From positions 1-64,000 of the forward strand of contig NZ_JBHRTR010000007.1 in assembly GCF_042646425.1 (NCBI RefSeq): 64,000 nt of DNA. Reading direction: 5' to 3'. This DNA comes from Marinibaculum pumilum (GTDB lineage: Bacteria; Pseudomonadota; Alphaproteobacteria; Ferrovibrionales; Ferrovibrionaceae). Positions 32,736-41,190 of the stretch are shown here, in pieces. Position 1 is the first letter of the stretch; each line of letters begins with the position of its first letter. Under the pieces are notes generated by a model, which was given only the letters and a program-made list of their open reading frames with translations, searched no databases and had not been told where the DNA came from. A program made the position numbers and the translations under genes.

Positions 32736-34477
32736 GTCTCGCCCGCCTTCCGGTCGTCCTGCGCCAGTTCCAGCCGCAGTTCGGCTTCGGTCGCACCCTG
32801 CGGGTCGAGTTCGAAGCTGATGCGCAGGACCCCCGGCTCCGGGATCCGGTAGTGGGTCATGTTCAGGATCTGGCCGGCCGAGCTCTCGGCCCGTGCCGTG
32901 ATGCCGGCGGGGATCTCGCCGTCGAACCGGTAGTCGACGACGAACAGCGGCAGGTCGCCGTCGTTGTAAGGCCGGCCGAGTCCGATCCGGGTCGCCTTGA
33001 CCCGCGGGCCGGCGGCCTGGGCCGGCGGCAGCGCGTCCCAGTGGATGCGGTAGGTCAGGTTGTACTGCTCGCCTTCGCGCAGGCCGTCCTGCGGCTTCCA
33101 GAAGGCGACGATATTGTCGTTGGTCTCCTTCGCGGTGGGGATCTCGTAGAGCATCACCGCGCCGCGGCCCCAGTCGCCTACAGGCTCCACCCAGGCGCTG
33201 GGGCGGAGTTCGTAGCGGGCCTCGGCATCCTGGAAGTCGGTGAAGTCGCGCTTGCGCTGCACCAGACCGAAGCCGCGCGGCCCGGTTTCCTGGAAGGCGG
33301 AAATGCGCAGCCGCTCCGGATTGTCCAGCGGCCGCCAGACGAAGCTGCCATTGCCGGACCAGATCGACAGGCCCTCGGTATCGTGCACCGCGGCGCGATA
33401 GTCGACGAAGTCGCTGCGGTTGATGCCGTCGTATAGGAACATGGCGGAGAACGGTGCCAGTCCGACATGTTCGACATTGCGCCGCGGGAACAGCACCAGC
33501 TCCACGTCGGTGACCGTGGCATCGCCCGGCCGCAGGGTGAAACGGTAGACGCCGGTGGCCGACGGGCTGTCCAGCAGGGCATGGACCACCACAGCCACGG
33601 CGTTCTCGGGCGGGCGCTCGATCCAGAAGCTGCGGAACATGGGGAATTCCTCGCCCTCGGGCCGGGCGGTGTCGATGGCGAGGCCGCGGGCCGAGAGGCC
33701 GTAATGTTCGCCGGCGCCGACCGCGCGGAAATAGCTGGCGCCCTGGAACACCGCCACCTCGTCCTGCACGCCCGGCTCGTTGACCGGAAAACGCAGCCGG
33801 AAGCCGGACAGCGGTATCGGCCCGTCGGGCACCTTGCCGGCGACCGTGGGGCCGAGATCGTAGTTGGCGGGATCGTAGCCCAGCCGCACGGCCTTGCCGT
33901 TGTCGACAAGCCAGACATCGACGGGCTGGGCGAAGACGAAGCCGGCCGGCATGAGGTCGATGCTGAAGGTGCGGTCGCCGTTCAGCCAGACTGTCGCCTC
34001 GGGGCGGTAGCGGATGTCGCGGTACTGATCGTAGCTCAGGGACAGCAGGGCGTCGGGCACCTCACCGCTGCGATCCTGGTAGGGCCGGCGGGCCAGCGCC
34101 TCTGCCGTCTCGATCAGGCGGGCGCGGCTGAACGGCGTCTCTCTTACCGATGCCGGCTGGCCGGGGGCCAGCGGCTGGGCGGCCTCCCGCGGCGATTCGC
34201 TGCGGGCGGGTTCCGCCCGGGTCTCGCTGCGGCTCTCCCCTTGGGCAGCCGGCCCCGACGTCGTGGTCGCAGCCAGCGCCAGGCTCGCGAAGATGATCGC
34301 GGCGGCGATGCCGGCCCGGCGCCCGAACGCACTTTTCCTGCTCGCGTGAGACGCACCTGTCTCGATCACGTCACCACTCCCGACGCCAATAGGCACTGCC
34401 TGCTTTGAACCTGGGCCCGGAGCGGTTCTGCGCAGACGGAACGCGCGCTTCATCCTGCTGGAACTGCGGTCGGTCAT
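32711..34477 (-). CDS. opgG: Glucan biosynthesis protein G (periplasmic)
   Basis: Periplasmic protein needed to form branched osmoregulated periplasmic glucans. A 588-residue preprotein: after a long basic N-region (to about residue 54) comes a hydrophobic signal segment (AGIAAAIIFASLALAATT) and then the MdoG domain, with marks PYQDRSGEVPDALLSLSYDQYRDIRYRPE, FFLYDG-like FLYDGINRSDF, WSGNGSFVWRPL and GRGAVMLYEIPTAKETNDNIVAFW. The extended N-region and ATG 34453 leave the start open. OpgD is the close alternative; operon position with opgH favours OpgG. Confidence 0.92.
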   Translation of the reverse strand: MTDRSSSRMKRAFRLRRTAPGPGSKQAVPIGVGSGDVIETGASHASRKSAFGRRAGIAAAIIFASLALAATTTSGPAAQGESRSETRAEPARSESPREAAQPLAPGQPASVRETPFSRARLIETAEALARRPYQDRSGEVPDALLSLSYDQYRDIRYRPEATVWLNGDRTFSIDLMPAGFVFAQPVDVWLVDNGKAVRLGYDPANYDLGPTVAGKVPDGPIPLSGFRLRFPVNEPGVQDEVAVFQGASYFRAVGAGEHYGLSARGLAIDTARPEGEEFPMFRSFWIERPPENAVAVVVHALLDSPSATGVYRFTLRPGDATVTDVELVLFPRRNVEHVGLAPFSAMFLYDGINRSDFVDYRAAVHDTEGLSIWSGNGSFVWRPLDNPERLRISAFQETGPRGFGLVQRKRDFTDFQDAEARYELRPSAWVEPVGDWGRGAVMLYEIPTAKETNDNIVAFWKPQDGLREGEQYNLTYRIHWDALPPAQAAGPRVKATRIGLGRPYNDGDLPLFVVDYRFDGEIPAGITARAESSAGQILNMTHYRIPEPGVLRISFELDPQGATEAELRLELAQDDRKAGETWLYRWTE

Positions 34478-34696
34478 AGACCGTCCCTTCGGCCCGGCGT
34501 TTGCCGACCCAGAGGGCTAACGATCGACCGGTCCAAGGGTTCCCGCTCCGCTGCGATTCAATATAGGAGCCGGAGGGTTTCCGACAGCGGCATCAATGGC
34601 GCCGGGGGTCGCCCTGTGCGAATCCGCCGCGGCTGTGACCGGCCGGACGCAGTTCCCGATACAGATCCGGGAGGGGCGACCGACCCGGGCCCGAGG

Positions 34697-35512
34697 TCAT
34701 TCCGGCAGGTCGTACCAGGCGACCTGCTGGCTGACGGCCAGCAGTTGCCCGTCGGCCGACCAGAAGTCGGCATGCTGGTCGCTGAACCCGCGGCCGGCGG
34801 TCTTGCCGCTGGCATCGACCAGGATGAAGTCGTCGTCGACCGCCGCCAGGTCGTTTGCGGTGGCATGGAAGTAGCTGGTCATCGAGATGGTGGAGAAGGG
34901 GGTCGGACCGCCGATCCGGTAGTACGGCCGCGGGAAGCAGGTATCGACCAGCGCGGCCAGCGACACGAAGTCCAGCGGCCGGCGATCGGCGTCGCGGATC
35001 CAGGTCAGGCTGCGCGTGCTGTCGGCGCGGCCGAACAGCCGGCCTTCCACCACCCGCATGTCGTAGCTCGCCGGCCAGGCGATGCGGTCGTTGGGGAAGT
35101 CCAGGCGATCGACCCGGTCGGCCGCCGGGACCTCTGGCATCGCCTGTTCGGCATAGCCGCCGGTGGGACGGCGGGTGCCGAAGACGGCGGTCGAGCGGAC
35201 CGCGGCGGTCGGCGCGCCCGCCGCCCGCAGGCTGGCGGTCCAGAACTGGGTGCTGCGGCCGGCGCGGTCGCAGGCGGTGGCGACCAGCAGCGGGTCATCC
35301 TTCAGCCCCGTCATGTAGTCGACGGTCTGGGAGACCGGCTGCATCTCCGGCGCCAGCGCCCGGGCATCCTCCAGCATGGCCTTCATCAGGACCGCGGCGG
35401 TCCAGCCGCCGAACGGCCCGATATTGTTCCAGTAGGCGCGGTCCGGCTGCATCCGCCGCAGCCCATCGGCGTCCCTGTCTGCCACCAGGCCCCGGTCCAG
35501 TACGAACGTCAT
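34697..35512 (-). CDS. Acyl-CoA thioesterase-like hotdog protein
   Basis: A 271-residue protein with the double-hotdog architecture of TesB-like thioesterases: N-terminal hotdog with NIGPFGGWTAAVLMKAM (near residue 35) and a C-terminal hotdog with TPFSTISMTSYFHA and a final AVSQQVAWYDLP. It probably hydrolyses an acyl-CoA in the cytoplasm. I chose ATG 35512 (MTFVLDRG) over a GTG four codons upstream. It is divergent from the PEP-mutase-family gene, with about 100 bases between the starts. Confidence 0.75.
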   Translation of the reverse strand: MTFVLDRGLVADRDADGLRRMQPDRAYWNNIGPFGGWTAAVLMKAMLEDARALAPEMQPVSQTVDYMTGLKDDPLLVATACDRAGRSTQFWTASLRAAGAPTAAVRSTAVFGTRRPTGGYAEQAMPEVPAADRVDRLDFPNDRIAWPASYDMRVVEGRLFGRADSTRSLTWIRDADRRPLDFVSLAALVDTCFPRPYYRIGGPTPFSTISMTSYFHATANDLAAVDDDFILVDASGKTAGRGFSDQHADFWSADGQLLAVSQQVAWYDLPE

Positions 35513-35613
35513 CGAAATCAGCACCCCCTCGCCTGCATCGCGCTGCCGGCGGGTATAGCATGGCCCGCATCGCGAATGGCCGGGCTGCGGCCCGACAGGG
35601 AAGGGAGCGGAAG

Positions 35614-36429
35614 ATGCCGACGCAGGCGGAGAAGGCAGTGGCGTTCCAGGCCCTGCATGCGGGGCCGGGGGCCTTCATCATCCCCAATCCCTGGGACATC
35701 GGGACAACCCGCATGCTCGCGGGCCTGGGCTTCCGGGCCCTGGCGACGACCAGCGCGGGCTTCGCCTTTTCGCGCGGGCTGGCGGATGGCGCCGTCGGCC
35801 GCAGCGCGATGCTCGACCATGCGGCGGAGATCGTCGCGGCGACCGACCTGCCGGTCAGCGCCGATCTGGAGAACGGCTACGGGGATTCGCCGGAGGCGGT
35901 GGCCGATTGCATCGGCATGGCCGCTGCGGCGGGGCTGGTCGGCTGCTCGATCGAGGATGCGACGGGGCGGCCCGACATGCCGCTCTATCCGCCGGACCTG
36001 GCCGCGGAGCGCATCCGCGCTGCGGCGGAGGCGGCGCGGCGCCTGCCCTTCCCCTTCACCCTGACCGCGCGGGCGGAGAACTTTCTGGTCGGCCGCCCCG
36101 ACCTGGACGATGCGATCGCGCGGCTGCAGGCCTACCAGGCGGCGGGTGCCGACGTGCTCTATGCCCCCGGCCTGCGCGGCCGGGAGCAGCTCGCCGCCGT
36201 GGTGGCGGCGGTGGATCGGCCGGTCAACGCCCTTATCGGCCTGCCGGGGATCACCCTGTCCGAGCTGGAAGGCCTGGGCGTGCGACGGATCAGCACCGGC
36301 AGCGCGGTGGCGCGCGCGGCCTACGGCGCCTTCCTCCGCGCGGCGCGGGAGATGGCAGACCAGGGCAGCTTCGGCTTCACGGAAGCCGCCGTGCCGTTCG
36401 CCGAGATCACCGACCTCTTGCGCCGCTGA
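35614..36429 (+). CDS. Isocitrate lyase / phosphoenolpyruvate mutase family enzyme
   Basis: A 271-residue TIM-barrel protein of the PEP mutase/ICL superfamily. Visible marks: FIIPNPWDIGTTRML near residue 22, the metal site LPVSADLENGYGDSPE near residue 80, SIEDATGRPDMPLYPP and TARAENFL. The KKCGH loop of true isocitrate and methylisocitrate lyases is missing, so it is more likely an oxaloacetate decarboxylase or related C-C lyase. ATG 35614 lies behind AGGGAGCGG. Its stop is 6 bases from that of the convergent DHH gene. Confidence 0.82.
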   Translation: MPTQAEKAVAFQALHAGPGAFIIPNPWDIGTTRMLAGLGFRALATTSAGFAFSRGLADGAVGRSAMLDHAAEIVAATDLPVSADLENGYGDSPEAVADCIGMAAAAGLVGCSIEDATGRPDMPLYPPDLAAERIRAAAEAARRLPFPFTLTARAENFLVGRPDLDDAIARLQAYQAAGADVLYAPGLRGREQLAAVVAAVDRPVNALIGLPGITLSELEGLGVRRISTGSAVARAAYGAFLRAAREMADQGSFGFTEAAVPFAEITDLLRR

Positions 36430-36435
36430 GGGGAC

Positions 36436-37368
36436 CTAGCCGTCTGCGGTGATGCGGGCGACCAGGGTCTTCTCGACATCGTCGGCGCGGTCGTTTGCCA
36501 CCTGGCAGGTGCCGGCAGCGGCATGGCCGCCGCCGCCGAATTCCAGCATCAGGGCGCCGATATTGGTGCGCGAGCTGCGGTCCAGGATGCTCTTGCCGAC
36601 CGCGAACACGGTGTTCTGCTTTTCCCGTCCCCACATGCGGTGCATGGAGATGTTGCAGCGGGGAAACAGGGCATAGACCATGAAGCGGTTGACGGCCCAG
36701 ATCGTTTCCTCGTTCTGCAGCCGCAGCAGCACGAGGTTGTCGTGCACCTTCGCGCAGCGCTGGATCTGCTCGCGCGCCATGCCCTCATGTTCGCGGTAGA
36801 GCTCCACCCGCTCCTTCACGTCCGGCAGCTCCAGCACCTCGTCGATGGTGTGGATCTGGCAATCGTCGATCAGCCGCATCATCAGCTGGTAGTTGGAGAT
36901 CCGGAAATCCCGGAAGCGGCCCAGGCCGGTGCGCGCATCCATCAGGAAATTCAGCAGGGTCCAGCCCTTGGGCTCCAGGATGTCGTCCAGGCTGTATTGG
37001 GCGGAATCGGCCTGGTCGACGGCCTTCATCATCGCCTCGGAGACATTCGGGAAACCGGTCTTGCCGCCGAAATGCTCGTAGACGATGCGCGCCGCCGACG
37101 GCGCGTCGGGATCGATGATGTGGTTGGCCGGACGCCCTTCCACCCGCATCGTCTCCGACAGGTGGTGGTCGAAGGCGAGATGGGCTTCCGGCACGTAGGG
37201 CAGGTTGGTGGTGATGTCGCTGCCGGTGATCGTGATCTTGCCGTCCTGCATGTCCTTCGGATGCACGAAGGAGATGTCGTCGACCATGCCGAGCTGCTTC
37301 AGGAGGATGGCACAGACCAGCCCGTCGAAGTCGGAACGCGTCACCAGTCGATAGGTCTTGTCGGCCAT
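36436..37368 (-). CDS. DHH-family phosphoesterase
   Basis: A 310-residue cytoplasmic phosphoesterase with the DHH signatures: SDFDG (residues 12-16), AFDHH (about 65-69) and the DHHA1-like C-terminal GGGGHAAAGTC. Family members act on short RNAs, cyclic dinucleotides or polyphosphate; this one lacks the extra domains of RecJ. AGGGGGTG precedes ATG 37368. It follows the pqq operon on the same strand across a likely terminator, so it is probably a separate transcript. Confidence 0.85.
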   Translation of the reverse strand: MADKTYRLVTRSDFDGLVCAILLKQLGMVDDISFVHPKDMQDGKITITGSDITTNLPYVPEAHLAFDHHLSETMRVEGRPANHIIDPDAPSAARIVYEHFGGKTGFPNVSEAMMKAVDQADSAQYSLDDILEPKGWTLLNFLMDARTGLGRFRDFRISNYQLMMRLIDDCQIHTIDEVLELPDVKERVELYREHEGMAREQIQRCAKVHDNLVLLRLQNEETIWAVNRFMVYALFPRCNISMHRMWGREKQNTVFAVGKSILDRSSRTNIGALMLEFGGGGHAAAGTCQVANDRADDVEKTLVARITADG

Positions 37369-37483
37369 GTCACCCCCTTGCCCGTTTGTCGCCCTGCCGC
37401 CTGCGAAGACGGCGACCCCGCTACCGAAAAGAAGATCGCCGTACGATTGGCGCTAGGCAAGCAGGCGCCGGTTAAGTCCAGGT

Positions 37484-37515
37484 AAAAAAACGCCGCCTTT
37501 GCCTGCCTTCAGGCG
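37484..37515 (-). terminator. Candidate terminator of the pqq operon
   Basis: On the minus strand a weak stem CGCCT/AGGCG, overlapping the pqqE stop codon, is followed by GGCG and then seven T residues (positions 37490 to 37484). The T-tract is clear; the stem is only five pairs, though a GC-rich alternative fold is possible. Confidence 0.45.
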
Positions 37516-38666
37516 CCGGCTTTGCCGCCCGCGAAGCTGCGATAGGCATAGGGGCGGTCGCCGCCGGACGCGGCGCGCTCCGCCCGCTGCCGCAGCCAGC
37601 CATGATGCGGTGACAACGCGCAGGCGGGGTCGGTCGCCTCCGCGCGGCCGGCGATCGCCATGGCCTGGCAGCGGCAGCCGCCGAAATCGACCTCCTTGGC
37701 CGGGCAGGAGCGGCAGGGCTCCTCCATCCAGTCGGTGCCCCGGAAACGGCGGAAGGCAGGATCCGACTGCCAGATCTCCGCCAGGCCGTTGGCGGTGACA
37801 TGGGGGAATTGCAGGCCGGGGATGCTCTCCGCCGCATGGCATGGCAGGACCCTGCCGGAGGGGGTGACCATCATCCCGTGCCGGCCCCAGCCGCCCAGGC
37901 ACGGCTTCGGCCGGCGCGCGTAATAGTCTGGCACCACCGCATCGATGGTCAGCCGGCCCTTCAGGCGGACCCGGGCTTCCTCCACCACGGCCATCGCGCG
38001 CTCCACCTGGTCGATCGCCGGCATCAGCGCGTCGATGTTGCGCAGCGCCCAGCCGTAATACTGCACATGGGCGATCTCGATCCGGGCGGCATCCAGCCGT
38101 TCGGCCAGGGCGATCAGCTCTGCCACCCGGTCGATGTTGCGGCGATGGACCACTGCATTGAGGGTCAGCGGCAGGCCCGCCTCCCGCACCAGGGCAGCCG
38201 CACGCAGCTTCGCCTCGAAGGCGCCCGGCAGGCCGGCAATCAGGTCCGCGCTGCCGGCATCGGTGTCCTGCAGCGAGATCTGGACATGGTCCAGGCCGGC
38301 CCCGGCGAGGGCGGCCAGGCGGTCGCGGTCGAGCAGGGTGCCGGCGGTGATCAGGTTGCCGTAGAGGCCCAGCCCGGCGGCCCGGGCGACAAGCGCTTCC
38401 AGGTCGTCGCGCACCAGCGGTTCGCCGCCGGAGAAATGGATGTGATGGATGCCCAGGCCGGCGGCCTGGTCCAGCACCCGCAGCCAGTCCGCAGTCGTCA
38501 GTTCCGCCGCCCGGCGCACCAGGGTTTCCGGGTTGGAGCAGTAGGGGCAGCGCAGCGGGCAGCGGTGGCTCAGCTCCATCAGCAGCGACCAGGGCGGCGG
38601 GATCTGCCGCTCCGCGGCGGTGCTGTCCGCCCGGCCCGTCGCCGTCTCTGCAGCCGGCACGCTCAC
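37509..38666 (-). CDS. pqqE: PqqA peptide cyclase (radical SAM)
   Basis: Radical SAM enzyme that joins the Glu and Tyr side chains of PqqA, the first committed step of PQQ synthesis. The SAM cluster motif CPLRCPYC lies near residue 36, followed by HFSGGEPLVRDDL; the C-terminal SPASM region has further cysteines (KPCLGGWG, LPCHAAE, PCRSCPAKEVDFGGCRC). 385 residues is the usual length. ATG 38666 overlaps the pqqD stop by four bases, and PqqD is the peptide chaperone that works with it. Confidence 0.95.
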   Translation of the reverse strand: MSVPAAETATGRADSTAAERQIPPPWSLLMELSHRCPLRCPYCSNPETLVRRAAELTTADWLRVLDQAAGLGIHHIHFSGGEPLVRDDLEALVARAAGLGLYGNLITAGTLLDRDRLAALAGAGLDHVQISLQDTDAGSADLIAGLPGAFEAKLRAAALVREAGLPLTLNAVVHRRNIDRVAELIALAERLDAARIEIAHVQYYGWALRNIDALMPAIDQVERAMAVVEEARVRLKGRLTIDAVVPDYYARRPKPCLGGWGRHGMMVTPSGRVLPCHAAESIPGLQFPHVTANGLAEIWQSDPAFRRFRGTDWMEEPCRSCPAKEVDFGGCRCQAMAIAGRAEATDPACALSPHHGWLRQRAERAASGGDRPYAYRSFAGGKAGA

Positions 38667-38938
38667 GGTTCCAGCAGCCGCTTGTCCGCGAGGTCCTGCA
38701 GGAAGCTCTCCACATCGGCCGCGATATCCGATGCCGGCGCGTCATATTCGGCGGCGAGCTCCCCGGTGATTTCCGCCACGCTGCGACTGCCGTCGGCGCG
38801 CCGCAGGATCTCGGCGCCGATCTCGTCCAGCATCAGCGCCCGTTCCGGGCCGAGCAGCACCCAGCTGTCCCGCGCCTCGTCGAAACGCAGCTTGATGTGC
38901 CGCGGCAGCTTCGGCCGGCTGTCGGGGGCCAGAGTCAT
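38663..38938 (-). CDS. pqqD: PQQ biosynthesis peptide chaperone PqqD
   Basis: A 91-residue protein that binds PqqA and presents it to PqqE. Family marks: PRHIKLRFDEARDSWVLLGPERALMLDEIG and FLQDLADKRLLE at the C-terminus. ATG 38938 lies ten bases after the pqqC stop. Overlap with pqqE at the other end fits their joint action; in some species the two are fused. Confidence 0.93.
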   Translation of the reverse strand: MTLAPDSRPKLPRHIKLRFDEARDSWVLLGPERALMLDEIGAEILRRADGSRSVAEITGELAAEYDAPASDIAADVESFLQDLADKRLLEP

Positions 38939-38948
38939 TGCGCGTGTG

Positions 38949-39707
38949 TCATCGCGGCGGCGCGACCGGCGCGGGGTCGGGCGGCGCCAGGTCGTCGGGC
39001 CGGAAGGCGCCCGGCGGTGGCAGGCGCGGGGCGACATAGGCGAAGTAGAGCGCATCCAGCTGGGTCCAGAGGATCGCGCACTTGGTCTCCAGGGCGTCGA
39101 TCACCGCAGCCTGCTGTTCCGAGGTCCGGGCATGGCGCTTTACATGGTCCAGCGCGAATTCCGCATCCCGCGGCGCCTGGTCCAGGCGTGCGTCGAAATA
39201 GGCGAGGGTCTCCGCCGTGACAAAGTCGTAGCCGGCGAGCATGCCGCGGACCCGGGTGGAGATGATGCCGGGGGAAAAGAGCTCCGTCAGGGAGGAGGCG
39301 ATCGCCTCCAGCAGCGGCCGCTCGCGCACCAGCTGGACATAGGCGTCCACCGCGAAGCGGGTCGCCGGCAGGATGCCCCGGCAGGAGGTGACATAGGCGG
39401 CATCCAGGCCGACGCCGGTTGCCAGGGCGAGCCATTTCTCGATGCCGCCGCGGCGATCGTCGCTGCCGTCATGATCGATGATCCGCTGCCGCCAGACGCG
39501 ACGCAGGGCCGGATCCTCCATACGACTGAGGATGGTGGCGTCCTTTATCGGGATGCCGCGCTGATAATAGTAGCGGTTCAGCGCCCAGGCCTGCACCTGG
39601 CCGCGGTTGAGCGTGCCGGCATGCAGAAGCTCGTGGAAAGGATGCAGATGGTGGTAGCGGGTCTCGCCCACCTGGCGCAGCCGGGCCTCGAGCGCGTCCG
39701 GCGTCAT
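38949..39707 (-). CDS. pqqC: Pyrroloquinoline-quinone synthase
   Basis: Catalyses the final ring closure and eight-electron oxidation that gives PQQ, using oxygen and no metal. The 252-residue protein carries the family stretches HPFHELLHAGTL, WALNRYYYQRGIPIKDATIL and RGILPATRFAVDAYV, which hold active-site His, Tyr and Arg residues. ATG 39707 has GAGCGGG close by; a GTG at 39719 overlapping the pqqB stop is the alternative start. A proline-rich tail of about 20 residues follows the helical core. Confidence 0.94.
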   Translation of the reverse strand: MTPDALEARLRQVGETRYHHLHPFHELLHAGTLNRGQVQAWALNRYYYQRGIPIKDATILSRMEDPALRRVWRQRIIDHDGSDDRRGGIEKWLALATGVGLDAAYVTSCRGILPATRFAVDAYVQLVRERPLLEAIASSLTELFSPGIISTRVRGMLAGYDFVTAETLAYFDARLDQAPRDAEFALDHVKRHARTSEQQAAVIDALETKCAILWTQLDALYFAYVAPRLPPPGAFRPDDLAPPDPAPVAPPR

Positions 39708-39715
39708 CGTCCCGC

Positions 39716-40645
39716 TCACAGTTGCAGCTCCGTGCCGTCCTCGGCGACCTGCCATCCGGCCGCCTCGACCGCCTGCCGTTCCGGGCTGTCGGCGAGCAGG
39801 ACCGGATTGGTGGTGTTGATATGCACGAACAGCCTGTGCGCCACCGGCAGGTCGGCGAGCTTCGCCAGGGTGCCGTCCGCGCCGGAGATCGACATATGGC
39901 CCATCCGGCGGCCCGTCTTCTGGCCGACCCCCAGGGCGACCATCTCGTCGTCGGTCCACAGGGTGCCGTCGAACAGCAGCGCATCGCCCTGCGCCAGCCG
40001 CCGCTTCAGGTGGTCGGGCATTGCCGCACAGCCGGGCACGTAGTGCAGCAGGCCGCCGGTCTGCGGGTCCCGCACGGCGACGCCGACGGTGGCCTCGCTT
40101 TCGCCGCCGATCTCGACCTCGGCCCCTTCCAAATAGAGCGGCACCTTTCCCGGCACCGGGAACAGGGTCACCTCCAGCCCGGCGATCGTGGCGGTTTCCT
40201 GCAGCGGCAGCACCCTGCGGTCCACCACGCCGTCGGCCAGCACGTTGAAGATCGGATTGTCGCGCAGGATGCCGTGGATCGCCGCGCTGGCCCAGAGGCC
40301 GAACGCGGTCCGCTCCCGCAGGGTGAGCAGGCCGCCGATATGGTCGATATCGCCGTTGGTCAGCACGATGTCGGCGATCGGGCTCTGTCGCAGCCCCGGC
40401 CCGGGATGCAGGCCGGGGGTCGCGATGATCTGCTGGCGGATGTCGGGGGAGCAGTTGAACAGCACCCAGCGCCGGGTCCCGTCGGGGCCGGGCCGCCCGG
40501 GCGGATCGGCGGTGACCGCGATCGAGGATTGCGTGCGCCGGGGTGCGGCGGGGTCGCCGGCCCAGGCGCGGCGGGCAACAGGCGCGCCGTCGTTCCATTG
40601 CGGGAAGCCGCCGCCGGCCGCCGCGCCCAGTACGATTACATGCAT
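39716..40645 (-). CDS. pqqB: PqqB metallo-beta-lactamase-fold protein
   Basis: Iron-dependent hydroxylase of the PQQ pathway, thought to oxidise the Tyr-derived ring. The 309-residue protein begins MHVIVLGAAAGGGFPQWN, typical of PqqB, and has the TNGDIDHIGG and FDGTLWTDDEM motifs of the fold. I start at ATG 40645 because of that conserved N-terminus; reading further upstream is low-complexity. It lies 238 bases downstream of pqqA, a gap long enough for a processing or attenuation site, as known between pqqA and pqqB in other bacteria. Confidence 0.94.
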   Translation of the reverse strand: MHVIVLGAAAGGGFPQWNDGAPVARRAWAGDPAAPRRTQSSIAVTADPPGRPGPDGTRRWVLFNCSPDIRQQIIATPGLHPGPGLRQSPIADIVLTNGDIDHIGGLLTLRERTAFGLWASAAIHGILRDNPIFNVLADGVVDRRVLPLQETATIAGLEVTLFPVPGKVPLYLEGAEVEIGGESEATVGVAVRDPQTGGLLHYVPGCAAMPDHLKRRLAQGDALLFDGTLWTDDEMVALGVGQKTGRRMGHMSISGADGTLAKLADLPVAHRLFVHINTTNPVLLADSPERQAVEAAGWQVAEDGTELQL

Positions 40646-40883
40646 TTGCTCGGCCTGCCGGAAGGGCCTGGGCGGAGGCCGCTGGTCAAAGCCCCGCGCA
40701 ACCGTCGCGCGGGGTGCCGGATGGCGCGACCGAAGGCACAACCGGGCTGGATGGTGCGGGCGAACGGAAAACCGTTGCACCCGGCCTGTCCGCCGCGTCC
40801 CGTGCCCGACAGCGGAAGAAACGGCGCGGCGGCACCGGCCCTTGGCCGGCTCCCCGCCGCTGCCGGATCGGTCGTCCCGTCGG

Positions 40884-40964
40884 TCAGATCTCCGCCGGGA
40901 AGTAGCCGTTGATCTCCATGCCGCAGGTGATCTCGCGGATCCGCGGGCGCTTCCAGACCTTCAT
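40884..40964 (-). CDS. pqqA: PqqA precursor peptide of PQQ
   Basis: A 26-residue ribosomal peptide whose Glu and Tyr become the PQQ skeleton. Translation from ATG 40964 gives MKVWKRPRIREITCGMEING and ends YFPAEI. The Glu-x3-Tyr motif is Glu17 and Tyr21, with the expected E-I-N-G-Y spacing. GAGGAGG lies five bases upstream. It heads the pqqABCDE operon and is divergent from the PQQ alcohol dehydrogenase. It is short enough to be missed by length-filtered gene finders. The PqqF/PqqG protease that trims the peptide is not in the window. Confidence 0.95.
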   Translation of the reverse strand: MKVWKRPRIREITCGMEINGYFPAEI

Positions 40965-41108
40965 GACATCCTCCTCGGTTGCTGACGGCGGGATCTGGCC
41001 CCGCCGCACAGTTCATTGGGCATTCCCACCGCATTTGGGTCAATGCCAGGGCCGGGCAAGAGCCGACGCAAAAACTATCCGACGGCTGAACACCGATTGC
41101 AAGACTTT

Positions 41109-41127
41109 ACCACCGCGCGACCGTGGT
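41109..41127. promoter_or_regulatory. Inverted repeat between divergent pqqA and the alcohol dehydrogenase
   Basis: ACCAC at 41109-41113 and GTGGT at 41123-41127 form a 5-bp inverted repeat with a 9-base centre, near the middle of the 226-bp gap between the two starts. It is a plausible dimeric regulator site for joint control of PQQ supply and PQQ enzyme. I see no convincing promoter hexamers. Confidence 0.35.
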
Positions 41128-41190
41128 GCCAGAATGCGCGGATAAATAGTCGCGCCATCAAGGCGTGAATATAAAAGGGAGGAGATGTCG

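Noticed and set aside
30432..32852. 806-codon plus-strand frame opposite opgH
   Set aside because: Complement of the clear opgH gene; biased composition (Gln, Arg, Gly, His) and no domain.
41128..41180. Possible -10 hexamers (TAAATA, TATAAA) before the alcohol dehydrogenase
   Set aside because: No acceptable -35 at 16-18 bases, and no sigma-54 type GG/GC pair; too weak to annotate.
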